Origin: Pseudonocardia sp. CNS-139
Lineage (GTDB): Bacteria; Actinomycetota; Actinomycetes; Mycobacteriales; Pseudonocardiaceae
Direction of reading: 5' to 3'
Length of the DNA: 64,000 nt
Assembly: GCA_001942415.1 (NCBI GenBank)
Contig: MKJX01000217.1
Span: 57,106-121,105, forward strand
Part shown: piece after piece, positions 43,118-53,161 of the stretch
Numbering within the stretch: the stretch's first letter is position 1
How the letters are laid out: each line of letters starts with the position of its first letter
Program-made: the position numbers and the translations under genes
Notes under the pieces: model-generated
What the model saw: only the letters and a program-made list of their open reading frames with translations
Database searches by the model: none
What the model was told of the DNA's origin: nothing

Positions 43118-43873
43118 ATGGTCAGCGAGGTCCGCACCGAGATCACCGACCGCGTCGCCGTGCTCACGCTGGCGAACCCGGCCCGGCGCAACGCGCTCGA
43201 CGCCGACCTGTCGGCGAAGCTCGCGACGGCCGTGCGGACCGCGGCCGCCGACGGCGCGGCCGGCGCGCTCGTCGTCACCGGCGACGGGCCCGCGTTCTGC
43301 GCGGGCGGCGACCTCGACGAGCTGGCCGGCGCCGACCCGGCCACGCTGCATGCCGTGTACGCCGGGTTCCTCGCGGTCGCCGAGTGCCCGCTGCCGACCG
43401 TCGCCGCGGTGAACGGTGCGGCCGTCGGCGCCGGGCTCAACCTCGCGCTGGCCTGCGACGTGCGGCTGGCCGGCCCGCGGGCCCGGTTCGACGCCCGGTT
43501 CCTGCCGCTCGGCCTGCACCCCGGCGGCGGCTACACGTGGATGGTCCAGCGTGCGCTCGGCCCGCAGGGCGCCGCGGCGCTGACGCTCTTCGGCGACGTC
43601 CTCGACGCCGCGGAGGCGGCCCGGACCGGGCTGGTGCACCGGGTGGCCGACGACGTCGTGGCGGCCGCCGTGGAGCTGGCCGGGAACGCGGCGGCGGCCC
43701 CGCCGGACGTCGTCCGGACGACCAAGGCGACCCTGCGCCTGACGTCCGCGATGAGCACCCAGGCCGAGGCCGTGGAGGTCGAGGTGCGGGCCCAGGCGGC
43801 GTCGGTCCGGTCGGCCGAGTTCCGCGAGCGGCTGGCCGCCCTCCAGGCCAGGATCAGCAGGTCGGCCCGGTGA
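43118..43873 (+). CDS. Enoyl-CoA hydratase/isomerase family protein
   Basis: The crotonase fold is clear, with the oxyanion-hole segments FCAGGDLDEL and NGAAVGAGLNLALACD. The length is 251 residues. Both hydratase glutamates seem replaced: Asn108 stands at the Glu144 position of rat enoyl-CoA hydratase and Phe128 at about Glu164 (RFLPLGLHPGGG). Classical hydration is therefore unlikely; isomerase, hydrolase or another crotonase reaction is possible. It is monocistronic between htpX and korA. Confidence 0.85.
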   Translation: MVSEVRTEITDRVAVLTLANPARRNALDADLSAKLATAVRTAAADGAAGALVVTGDGPAFCAGGDLDELAGADPATLHAVYAGFLAVAECPLPTVAAVNGAAVGAGLNLALACDVRLAGPRARFDARFLPLGLHPGGGYTWMVQRALGPQGAAALTLFGDVLDAAEAARTGLVHRVADDVVAAAVELAGNAAAAPPDVVRTTKATLRLTSAMSTQAEAVEVEVRAQAASVRSAEFRERLAALQARISRSAR

Positions 43874-44077
43874 TCGCCCGGTGATTGCCCGGTGGTTTCA
43901 CGCTGTGAACGGACGGTTGCGGCCGTTGGAACGAACGCGTGTGACATGGACCGGGGCGCGACGACACCTGGGGTGTTTGCGAGCTAATCTCGATAGGCGA
44001 CCCTCAGCACCGGCCGGGGCCACCGTCACACGCCCTACCCCGGTGCGTCCCGCCGACCCGAGGACACTGACCTCGCA

Positions 44078-46050
44078 ATGACATCTGACACCGCCGTCGA
44101 GCCGTCATCCGCATCCGGCGGCGGCCGGGAGGTACAGCAGCGCGACCGGGTTGTGATCCGGTTCGCCGGCGACTCCGGCGACGGCATGCAGCTCACGGGC
44201 GACCGCTTCACGTCCGAGACGGCCGTGTTCGGCAACGACCTGTCGACGCTCCCCAACTTCCCCGCGGAGATCCGGGCCCCTGCCGGCACCCTGCCCGGCG
44301 TGTCGTCGTTCCAGCTGCACTTCGCGAACTACGACATCCTCACCCCGGGCGACCGGCCGGACGTACTCGTCGCGATGAACCCGGGGCGGCGCTGAAAGGC
44401 GACATCGGCGACCTGCCGCCCGGCGGCACGCTGATCTCAACACCGACGAGTTCACCAAGCGCAACCTGACGAAGGTCGCTACGAGGCCAACCCGATCGAG
44501 GACGGCTCCCTCGGGCAGTACGCGGTGTTCCCGGTCGCGATGGCGACGCTCACCCGCGGCGCGCTGGAGGAGACCGGGCTGTCGAAGAAGGACGCGGAGC
44601 GCGCGAAGAACATGTTCGCGCTCGGGCTGCTGTCCTGGATGTACAACCGGCCGAGCGAGGGCACCGAGCGGTTCCTGCGGGAGAAGTTCGCCCGCCGTCC
44701 CGAGGTGGCGGAGGCCAACATCCTGGCGTTCCGCGCGGGGCACGCCTACGGCGAGACCACCGAGTCGTTCGCCGTCACCTACGAGGTCGCGCCCGCCAAG
44801 CTGGAGTCCGGCACCTACCGGCAGATCACCGGCAACACCGCGCTCGCGTACGGGATCGTGGCGGCCGGGCAGGTCAGCGGGCTGCCGGTGTTCCTCGGGT
44901 CGTACCCGATCACGCCGGCCTCGGACATCCTCCACGAGCTGTCCAGGCACAAGAACTTCGGCGTCACCACGTTCCAGGCCGAGGACGAGATCTCCGGCGT
45001 CGGCGCGGCACTGGGCGCGGCGTTCGGCGGGGCGCTCGGCGTCACCACGACGTCCGGGCCGGGCATCGCGCTGAAGTCCGAGACGATCGGCCTCGCGGTC
45101 GCCCTGGAGCTGCCGCTGCTGGTCGTCGACGTGCAGCGCGGCGGCCCGTCCACCGGGCTGCCCACCAAGACCGAGCAGGCCGACCTGCTGCAGGCCATGT
45201 ACGGCCGCAACGGCGAGGCGCCGGTGCCGATCGTGGCGCCGCGCTCGCCCGGTGACTGCTTCGACGCCGTGCTGGAGGCCGTCCGGATCGCGGTCACCTA
45301 CCGCACCCCGGTGCTGGTGCTCTCCGACGGCGCGCTGGCCAACGGCTCCGAGCCGTGGAAGGTCCCGGACGCCGCGGCGCTGCAGCCGATCGACCCGGGC
45401 TTCGCCACCGAGCCCAACGCGCCCGACGGGTCCGGCGAGTTCTGGCCGTACCTGCGCGACGACGAGACGCTCGCCCGTCCGTGGGCGGTGCCCGGCACCA
45501 AGGGCCTGGAGCACCGGATCGGCGGCCTGGAGAAGGCCGACGGCCGCGGCTCCATCTCCTACGAGCCGGACAACCACGACCGCATGGTCCGGCTGCGCGC
45601 CGCCAAGATCGACGGCATCCAGTCCCCGACCTGGAGGTCGACGACCCCACCGGCGACGCCGAGCTGCTCGTGCTGGGCTGGGGCTCCACGTACGGCCCGA
45701 TCGGGGCCGGTGCCCGCCGCGTCCGCGCGATGGGCCGCAGCCTCGCCACCGCGCACCTGCGCCACCTCCACCCGCTGCCCGCCAACCTCGGCGACGTGCT
45801 CGCGCGCTACCGCAAGGTGCTGATCCCCGAGATGAACCTCGGGCAGCTCGCGCTCCTGCTGCGCGGCCGCTACGCCGTGGACGTCAGCAGCTACACCCGG
45901 GTCTCCGGCCTGCCGTTCAAGGCCGAGGAGCTGCAGAACGTCTTCCTCGACCACCTCGACCCCACCGGCCTCGACGCGGGGCAGGTCAACACCGGCCGCG
46001 TCAACTCCGGCCACGTCGATACCGGCCAGATCGATGGAGTGCCCGCATGA
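44078..46050 (+). CDS. korA: 2-oxoglutarate:ferredoxin oxidoreductase, fused gamma-alpha subunit
   Basis: With KorB it oxidises 2-oxoglutarate to succinyl-CoA using ferredoxin, a TCA-cycle variant used by mycobacteria. The gamma domain is N-terminal (VVIRFAGDSGDGMQLTGDRF), then the alpha domain with GSYPITPASDILHEL and TTSGPGIALKSETIGLAVAL. Four bases are lost: near 44390 (MNP/LKGDIGDLPPGG), 44438 (before NTDEFTKRN), 44478 (KV/YEANPIEDG) and 45632 (KIDGIQ/VPDLEVDD). Restoring four bases makes the length a multiple of three. The C-terminus carries four five-residue repeats. korB overlaps by 4 bp. Confidence 0.93.
45979..46038 (+). repeat. Four 15-bp repeats at the korA 3' end
   Basis: The repeats encode GQVNT, GRVNS, GHVDT and GQIDG in tandem, followed by VPA and the stop. 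The units are in frame and partly diverged, so they are old. I know of no such tail in other KorA proteins. Confidence 0.75.
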
Positions 46051-47119
46051 CCGCGATCGACCTGGGCCTTCCCTCGCTGGGCGGGCTCGACGGCGTTCCG
46101 ACCACCGACGAGAAGCAGACCGCCAAGGACTTCACCTCCGACCAGGAGGTGCGCTGGTGCCCCGGCTGCGGTGACTACGCGGTGCTCGCGGCCGTCCGCG
46201 GCTTCCTGCCGACGCTCGGCATCAAGCGCGAGAACACCGTGTTCGTCTCCGGCATCGGCTGCAGCTCGCGGTTCCCGTACTACCTCAACACGTACGGGAT
46301 GCACTCCATCCACGGCCGCGCCCCGACGATCGCCACCGGCCTCGCCGTCACCCGGCCCGACCTGTCGGTCTGGGTCGTCACCGGCGACGGCGACGCGCTC
46401 TCGATCGGCGGCAACCACCTGATCCACGCGCTGCGCCGCAACGTCAACCTCAAGATCCTGCTGTTCAACAACCGGATCTACGGGCTGACCAAGGGCCAGT
46501 ACTCGCCCACCAGCGAGGAGGGCAAGGTCACCAAGTCCACGCCGATGGGCTCGGTGGACCACCCCTTCAACCCCATCTCGCTGGCCCTGGCGCCGAGGCC
46601 ACCTTCATCGGGCGGGCGCTGGACTCCGACCGCAAGGGCCTCACCGAGGTGCTCGGCGCGGCCGCCGCCCACCGCGGCACCGCGCTGGTCGAGATCTTCC
46701 AGGACTGCCCGATCTTCAACGACGGCAGCTTCGACGTGCTGCGCAAGGGCGACGACGTGCAGGAGCGGCTCATCCCCGTCAGGCACGGCGAGCCGATCCG
46801 CTTCGGCCCCGCCGCCGAGGACGGGCTGGGCGCCTACGGCGTCGTCCGCGAGGGCTTCGGGCTCGGCGTCGCGAAGGTCGACGAGGTGGGCGCCGAGCAG
46901 GTCGTGGTGCACGACGCCGCCGACCACAACCTCGCGTTCGCGCTCTCCCGGCTGTCCGACCAGAACCTCACGCACACCGTCACGGGCATCTTCCGCAACG
47001 TCGACCGCACCACCTACGACGACGCCACGCGCGAGCAGGTCGCGCGGGCCACCGCGAAGGGCACGGGCGACCTGCAGTCGCTGCTCAACGGCCGCGACAC
47101 CTGGACCGTCGCGGGCTGA
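46047..47119 (+). CDS. korB: 2-oxoglutarate:ferredoxin oxidoreductase, beta subunit
   Basis: This is the TPP-binding subunit. WCPGCGDYAVLAAVRGFLP carries cysteines for the Fe-S cluster, and VVTGDGDALSIGGNHLIHAL is the TPP motif, followed by NNRIYGLTKGQYSPTSEEG. One G is lost near 46592 (ISLAL/GAEATFIGRALDSD). The repaired protein has 357 residues and ends GRDTWTVAG, as in other actinobacteria. Confidence 0.95.
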
Positions 47120-47127
47120 GCCCGGGC

Positions 47128-47460
47128 TCACTCCAGGTCGTCGGGCGTCCGCTGGGTCGGCACGCCCAGCTCGTCCAACGCGTCCGCCGCCGACGTCCCG
47201 GTCCGCCGGGGCGTCGGCCCGCGGCGGGTGTCGAGCACGGCGATCGCGGGTTCGACGGGCGCAGGCGGTGTCGCGGGCAGCGGCGGCCGCTCGGGCGTGC
47301 CGGGCGCCGCGGTCAGCCAGTCCGCCGGCCGCCGCCGGGGATGCCCGCCACCGGCCGGGCCCGGGCGCCGCGGCCGGACGAACGCGAGCCACGTCGCGGC
47401 CGCGCCGGCCAGGAACGCCACGGCGCACAGCAGCCAGACCTGCGCGAAGAGCCAGAGCAT
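47128..47460 (-). CDS. Small membrane protein downstream of the ArfA-like gene
   Basis: One membrane helix (LFAQVWLLCAVAFLAGAAAT) is followed by a Pro- and Arg-rich cytoplasmic tail; 110 residues. It follows the OmpA-like gene by 13 bp, which recalls the arfA-arfB-arfC order in mycobacteria, where ArfB and ArfC are small membrane proteins. Sequence similarity to these is not evident to me. Confidence 0.6.
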   Translation of the reverse strand: MLWLFAQVWLLCAVAFLAGAAATWLAFVRPRRPGPAGGGHPRRRPADWLTAAPGTPERPPLPATPPAPVEPAIAVLDTRRGPTPRRTGTSAADALDELGVPTQRTPDDLE

Positions 47461-47473
47461 CGGCGCGCCCCCC

Positions 47474-48178
47474 TCACCCGTCCGGGCTGATCTCGGCGCG
47501 GCGGCTCAGCGCTGCCGTCGCGCGCGGGACCTCGGCGCCGCGCCCGCGGGCGGTGACCCGGCCCGGGTCGACGCCCGCGGCGGCCAGCTCGTCCGCCACC
47601 GCCGCGGCCCGCCGCTCGGCCAGCCGCACGCCGGCCTCGGTGGCGTCCGGGGTGCTCGCGACGTGTCCCTCCACCAGCACCGGAACGCCCGGGACGGCGA
47701 CGAGCAGCGCCGCGGCCCGCGCGACCGTCCGGTGCGCGGAGGCGGTCAGCTCGGCCGAGTCCGGCGCGAAGAGCACCGGCCCCAGCGCGGCCAGCGCCGC
47801 CGCGAGCCGCTCCCGTTCGGCCGGGGTGGGCACGCCCGGCTCGGCCGGGGCGGTCGGCCCGGTCGCCGTGGGAGCCGTGCCCCGCGGCGGCACGGCGGGT
47901 GCGAGCAGCTCCACGGTCCGCACCCCACCCACGCCCCCGACGGCCGAGACGGCGCTCCCCTCCGCCCCGGCCGGCACGTTCCCGAGCCGGGCGTCCCGCC
48001 CGTCGAGCGCCACGTGGACGTCCGGGAGCCCCGCCGCGTCCAGCGCGGCCGCGGACCGCGCCCGGAGCCCGTCGGCGAGCTGCGGACCGGGCCAGCCGAG
48101 CGCGACACCGGCGAGCACCGTCGGAACGGCGAACAGCGCCGCGACCCACCACCCCCGCCGGAACCCGCGCTCCGCCAC
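47474..48178 (-). CDS. OmpA-family protein with N-terminal membrane anchor (ArfA-like)
   Basis: The protein has 234 residues. A basic N-terminus and a helix (WWVAALFAVPTVLAGVALGW) anchor it. A BON-like region follows (AALDAAGLPDVHVALDGRDA). The C-terminal OmpA-like domain (PVLVEGHVASTPDATEAGVR, LAERRAAAVADELAAAGVDP) should bind peptidoglycan. This is the plan of M. tuberculosis ArfA (Rv0899). The start is GTG 48178. Confidence 0.75.
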   Translation of the reverse strand: MAERGFRRGWWVAALFAVPTVLAGVALGWPGPQLADGLRARSAAALDAAGLPDVHVALDGRDARLGNVPAGAEGSAVSAVGGVGGVRTVELLAPAVPPRGTAPTATGPTAPAEPGVPTPAERERLAAALAALGPVLFAPDSAELTASAHRTVARAAALLVAVPGVPVLVEGHVASTPDATEAGVRLAERRAAAVADELAAAGVDPGRVTARGRGAEVPRATAALSRRAEISPDG

Positions 48179-48253
48179 GGCAACTCCCCCGGTGCAACCT
48201 GAGAAAACGGTGACACGAGGCGGGTGACCCAACCAGCCCCCATCCGGGCACGA

Positions 48254-48315
48254 CACACACCTCCCGGCCTCCGCACACACGTCAGGACGTGTGTGCGGAG
48301 TGCCGGAGGTGTGTG
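48254..48315. repeat. Long nested hairpin (about 29 bp stem) downstream of the cyclase gene
   Basis: Inner arms of 15 bp (48269-48283 and 48286-48300) are perfect with a 2-bp loop. Outer arms (48254-48268 and 48302-48315) pair with one bulge. The stem is rich in CACACAC/GTGTGTG. It lies 6 bp after the cyclase stop and 75 bp before the ArfA-like start, so it may terminate the catabolic operon. Confidence 0.8.
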
Positions 48316-48321
48316 CGGTGC

Positions 48322-49227
48322 TCAGAAAAGGGCCAGCGGGTTCACCGGTGAGCCCGTTCCTCCTGGGATGACCAGGGGTGCTGTCACCAGCATGAACTCC
48401 CGGCGGGCCTCCGCCTCGCACACCTGGGCCAGCGGGCCGAGCTCGCAGTTGTCCACGAGCGCCACACCCAGGGCGAAGATCGCGGCGTGGACGGTCCACG
48501 GCACCTCGAAGCGGTGCGGGAAGGCGTCCATCATGTCCCACGCCAGCACGCTGACGTCGTGGTCGCCCAGGAACCGCACGCAGCTGGCGTCCAGCCCGGG
48601 CCGCTCGGGCGCCCCGCCCCACGGCCCGTGCTCGGCCTCGAACCGGTCCCGACCCGAGTAGACGACCAGCGCGTCGCCCGCCTCCGGCACCGTGCCCTGC
48701 GCCTCGGCCACCTCGTCCAGCTCGTCCGCCGTGACCGGCCGCCCCGGCTCGACGTAGGCCGTGCCGCGGAACGCCGGGACGTCGAGCAGGACGCCGCGGG
48801 TGGTGATCCCGTCGCCCCAGCGGTCGACCGTCCCGAAGGTGGCGCCGTCGATCGTGAGCGCCTGCTGCGGGTCCCGCCCGTTCCACATGCCCCGGTCGTC
48901 CCACGCGTGGCAGAGCGCGTCGATGTGGGTGCAGGAGTGCCCGTGGTAGTCGATGCCGACGTAGTCGAGCGCCACCCCGCCGCCGTGCTGGCGCCGGTCC
49001 CGGCGCAGGTAGTGCTGGGCCGGCCGGGCGTTGCCGGGCGCGGGCGCGGTCGGGAAGTCGCGGCTCAGCGAGACCGACCGGCCGGTGCGCACGAGCCCCG
49101 CGGCGGCCACCCGCTTCTCCGCCGTGATCAGGTTGATCGCGCCGAGCTCGTCGTCGGGTCCCCACCGGCCCCAGTTGCTGCCCTCGCGCAGCAGCGCCTC
49201 CAGCTCGGCGGTACCGAATTCACCCAC
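48322..49227 (-). CDS. Cyclase-family (kynurenine formamidase-like) metal-dependent hydrolase
   Basis: The 301-residue protein has the Mn/Zn-binding motif DYHGHSCTHIDALCHAW (HxGTHxD-like) and IDGATFGTVDRWGDGI. Such enzymes hydrolyse amides, lactones or similar bonds. It is the last gene of the six-gene operon that begins with the solute-binding lipoprotein at 54786, 36 bp after the aldo/keto reductase. Confidence 0.88.
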   Translation of the reverse strand: MGEFGTAELEALLREGSNWGRWGPDDELGAINLITAEKRVAAAGLVRTGRSVSLSRDFPTAPAPGNARPAQHYLRRDRRQHGGGVALDYVGIDYHGHSCTHIDALCHAWDDRGMWNGRDPQQALTIDGATFGTVDRWGDGITTRGVLLDVPAFRGTAYVEPGRPVTADELDEVAEAQGTVPEAGDALVVYSGRDRFEAEHGPWGGAPERPGLDASCVRFLGDHDVSVLAWDMMDAFPHRFEVPWTVHAAIFALGVALVDNCELGPLAQVCEAEARREFMLVTAPLVIPGGTGSPVNPLALF

Positions 49228-49263
49228 GTGCGGACTCCTCGTCGTCGTCGACTTCCGTTCGGG

Positions 49264-50087
49264 TCAGGTCCTGAGATCGGGATGGTTCCCCGTGCGGATG
49301 CCGCGTTCGAGCGCGCCGAGCGCGGCCATGTCGGCGGCGTCCAGCGCGAAGCCGAAGACGTCGATGTTGGCGGCGATGCGCTGCGGGTTCGCCGACTTCG
49401 GGATGGCCGCGTGCCCCGACTGGACGTGCCAGCGCAGCACGACCTGCGCGGGCGTCCGGCCGTGCTTCGCGGCGGCGTCGAGCACGACGGGCTCCTCGAA
49501 CAGCCCGCGGTCGCGGGCCAGCGGCGCCCACGCGACGGTGGTGATCCCGTGCTCGGCGTGGAACGCGCGCAGCTCGTCCTGCTGGAGCCACGGGTGCAGC
49601 TCGACCTGGTTGACGGCCGGCACTGTGCCCGTCTCGTCGAGCACCCGGCGCAGGTGCGGGAGCTGGAAGTTCGACACCCCGATCGCCCGGGTACGCCCGT
49701 CCGCCACCAGCTTCTCCAGCGCTCGCCACGTCGCGATGTAGAGGTCCTTGACCGCCACCGGCCAGTGGATCAGATAGAGGTCCACGTACTCCAGACCCAA
49801 CTGGCCGATGCTCTCGTCGAAGGCACGAAGGGCCTGGTCGTAGCCGTGTGAGTCGTTGAACACCTTCGTCGTGACGAACAGGTCCGCGCGCGGGATCCCG
49901 GACGCCCGCACGGCCTCGCCGACCTCCTTCTCGTTGGTGTACTGCGCGGCCGTGTCGATGCTGCGGTAGCCGGCGGCGAACGCGGTGGCCAGCGCCGGCG
50001 CGACCGCATCGCCGAGGATCTTGTAGACGCCGAACCCCAGCTGCGGCATCCGGACGCGTTGTTCAGCGTCAGCAGCGGCGCGGTCAC
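49264..50087 (-). CDS. Aldo/keto reductase
   Basis: This NADPH-dependent (beta/alpha)8 enzyme has the catalytic tetrad in SIDTAAQYTNEKEVG (Asp, Tyr), FVTTKVFND (Lys) and LYLIHWPVAV (His). The cofactor region is AIPKSANPQRIAANIDVF. One G is lost near 50055; the repaired N-terminus reads VTAPLLTLNN followed by MPQLGFGVYKI. The GTG start overlaps the Rieske stop by 4 bp. About 274 residues. Confidence 0.9.
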
Positions 50088-51410
50088 CGGGAGGCCCAGC
50101 CCATCGCCTCGCGCACGGCCGGGTCGCGTCGGTGCCCAGCGCCCGCCAGTCCTCGCCGGGCTCCAGGATCTTCTCGGCCGCCCGGATGCCGCGGAAGTCG
50201 CGGCCGGGCCCGCCGAGCCCGGGCGGTGGCGTGCCGTCCTCGCGCAGGGCGCGCGCCGCGGTGATGAGCATCCGCCGCATCCGGATGACGGCCCGGTCGC
50301 TCGTGCCGAGGTGCTCCTGCGAGCGGTCGTAGATCCGGCCCATCGACTCGGTGACCATCAGGTCCTGCGCGTTGAAGTCGGGGATCCCGGTGAACGTCGT
50401 GCCCCGCTGGACGCCGCGGTCGATCCGGTAGTCGTTCTCCGGCGTGAAGTCGCGCGGGGTGATGCCGCTGCCCGACTGGTTGAGCCGGGTGACGTACGGC
50501 GTGCCGGCGAAGAGCGGCGCGCCGCCGTACCCGCGCGGGTTGCCGAGGTCCTGCGTGACCAGGCCGTACCGCCACGTCCGCTCGTCGTCGATCGGGACGC
50601 ACAGCGCCTGCCGGCTCGTGTACGGGATCGCGGCGACGATCGCCGTGTACGGGGCGATGAAGTCCGTGATCCGGACGTGGACGTTGCCGGCCGGGGTGGC
50701 CCGCAGGCCCGCGTAGCGGTAGCCGTACCAGGTGTCCTCGACCTCCAGCCTCGGCGCCGGTCGTGCCGCCAGAACGCCCACGAGCTGGCGTTGGACGGGT
50801 AGCCGGGCTTGTCCGAGCCGTCGTCGGGGATGTCCTCGACGGCGTCGAACTGGTGCAGCCACGAGATGTGCGTCGTGTCGAGGTTGCCCTCCATCGACTG
50901 CACCCAGTTGCACTCGGCGAGCTGCTTGCGGGCCTGCACGTGCTCCGGCGCGAGCGACTCGGTGCCGAAGTCCCGGAACGGGGTGACCGTGTCCGGCGGC
51001 CCCATGTACGTCCAGACGATCCCGCCCGACTCGTGCACGGGGTAGGACGTCGCCGTCACCCGGTCCTTGAAGGTGCTGGCCGGCGGCTCGGACGGCATGT
51101 CGATGCAGCGCCCGTCCGCGCCGAACGCCCAGCCGTGGTACGGGCAGCGCAGCCCGCCGTGCTCGGTGCGCCCGAAGTACAGGGACGCGCCCCGGTGCGG
51201 GCAGTTCTCCTGGATGAGCCCCACCTGCCCGGACGTGTCGCGGAACGCGACCAGGTCCTCACCCAGCAGCCGGACCCGCACCGGCGGGCCGTCCGGCTCG
51301 GGCACCTCCTGCGACAGCAGCGCCGGTGTCCAGTACCGGCGGAGCAGGTCGCCCATCGGGGTCCCCGGCCCGACCCGCGTCAGGATCTCGTTGTCCTCGG
51401 CCGACAGCAA
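50084..51410 (-). CDS. Rieske non-heme iron oxygenase (phthalate 4,5-dioxygenase-like)
   Basis: This aromatic-ring oxygenase alpha subunit binds its [2Fe-2S] cluster through C70, H72, C89 and H92 (CPHRGASL and CPYHGWAF). The catalytic iron site is NLDTTHISWLH. Bases are lost near 50756 (between WRHDR and APRLEVEDTWY) and near 50125 (close to the C-terminus). The frame is open to an ATG at 51452, inside the preceding gene. TTG 51410 has AGGGGAGG 5 bp upstream and gives the usual family start (LLSAEDNEILTRVGPGTP). No reductase gene is nearby. Confidence 0.88.
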
Positions 51411-51423
51411 TCGTCCTCCCCTG

Positions 51424-52646
51424 TTAGGCCGCCACGACTCCGGCAGCGACAAGTGCGTCGATCTCCGCGGGCGTGCGGCCGAGCTCGGCCAGCACCTCGC
51501 GGGTGTCGGCCCCGAGCGCCGGCGGGACCATCCGGGTGGCCGGGCGCTCCCCGTCCCAGCGCACGGGGAGCGCCACGTCGCGGTAGCCCGCGATCCGCGG
51601 GTGCTCGGCCGCGCGCAGCAGCCCGAGCACCGCGACCTGCTCGTCCGCCACGACCTCGTCGACCGTGCGGATCGGCGACGACGGCACCCCTGCCGCGTCG
51701 AGCACGCGCTCCCAGTGCGCGGTCGGCCGCGCCGCGAACACCGCGGACAGCCGCTCGGCCAGCGCCGGGCGGTTGCGCACGCGGTCCGGGTTGGCCTTGA
51801 ACCGCGGGTCGGTGAGCAGCCCCGTCGCGCCGATCGCGTGGCAGAGCCGCTCCCAGAGCGTGTCGTTGCCGGCCGCGACCATCAGGTGGCCGTCGGCCGT
51901 CGGGAACGCCTCGTAGGGGGCGTTCATCGGGGTGCCCGAGCCGTGCCGCCCCGGCACCTGCCCGGACCCCAGGTACGCCATGACCTGGTACGGGATCCAG
52001 CTCACGGCCGTCTCCAGCAGCGAGGTCTCGACGAGCCGGCCGCGCCCGGTGCGCTCGCGCTCCATCAGGGCCGTGAGCACGGCGAGCGCCGCCCACAGGC
52101 CCGCGCCCATGTCGTTGATGGAGGTGCCGACGCGCACCGGCGGGCGCGGCGGCTCGCCGGGCGCGGCGCGTTCGCCCGTGATGCTCATCAGGCCGCCGTA
52201 CGCCTGCATCAGCGGGTCGTAGCCGGGCCGGTCGCCCTTCGGGCCGGTGCCGCCGTACGCCGAGATCGAGCAGTAGACGAGCCGCGGGTTGAGCGCGCCG
52301 ACCGCCCCGGGCCCGAACCCGAGCCGGTCGATCGCGCCCGCCCGCAGGTTCTGCACGAGCACGTCCGCGTCGCGCACCAGGTCGGCGAACACGGCCTTCC
52401 CGGCGCCGGACGCGAGGTCGACGGCGAGGCTGCGCTTGTTCCGGTTGAGCGCCAGGAACGTGCAGCCCTCGTCGCCCCAGTACGGCGGGGCCCACGAGCG
52501 GGCGTCGTCACCGGTGCCGGGCCGCTCGACCTTCACGCGTCCGCGCCGAGGTCGCCGAGGATCATCGTGCAGTACGGCCCGGCCGCGCTCTGCGTCACGT
52601 CGACGACGCGCATCCCGGCGAGCGGCCCGCCCGCTGACCCGCTCAC
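51424..52646 (-). CDS. CoA-transferase family III (CaiB/BaiF) protein
   Basis: It moves CoA between carboxylic acids. The N-terminus (GPLAGMRVVDVTQSAAGPYC) and the Asp nucleophile in VGTSINDMGAGLWAAL are typical; GYDPLMQAYGGLMSITG lies before it. One G is lost near 52538, between GDLGADA and VKVERPGTG. The length is about 407 residues. It overlaps the MaoC gene upstream by 4 bp. Confidence 0.9.
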
Positions 52647-53142
52647 GAGCCGGCCGGCCGCAGGCCCGCCTTCGGCGAGCCCTCCCGCGTGTAGATCATC
52701 GCCGTCCGCTTGAACGTGATGACCGTCGTGCCCTCCTGCGTGTACCCGCGGGTCGCGACGTGCACGAGCCCGGCGTACGGCCGGCTCTCCGACGGGCGCT
52801 TCGACAGGATCGTCGACTCCGCGTAGAGCGTGTCCCCGACGTAGACGGGGTGCGGCAGCCGCACCTCGTCCCAGCCGAGGTTGGCGACGGCGTTGTCGCT
52901 GATGTCGGCCACCGTCAGCCCGTTCACGATCGCCATCGTCATGCCGCTGTTGAACAGCGCCCGGCCGAACTCGGTGCGCTCGGCGTACTCGTTGTTGACG
53001 TGGTTCATGTTCATGTTGCAGGTCAGGAGCGTGAACCAGATGTTGTCCGTCTCCGTCACCGTTCGGCGGTCGAGTGCCGGTAGACGTCACCGACCTCGAA
53101 GTCCTCGTAGAAGTTGCCGGCCCACCCGGTCTTGACTGCCAT
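52643..53142 (-). CDS. MaoC-family dehydratase
   Basis: This hot-dog fold hydratase, probably acting on an enoyl-CoA, has about 166 residues. It starts AVKTGWAGNFYEDFEVGDVY. TETDNIWFTLLTCNMNMNHV replaces the usual D-x4-H hydratase motif, with Asn-Met-Asn-His present, as in mesaconyl-CoA-hydratase-like members. One G is lost near 53058 (HSTAER/VTETDN). Together with the CoA transferase it suggests CoA-thioester chemistry in this operon. Confidence 0.88.
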
Positions 53143-53161
53143 TTCTGCCTTTCGCTCGCGG

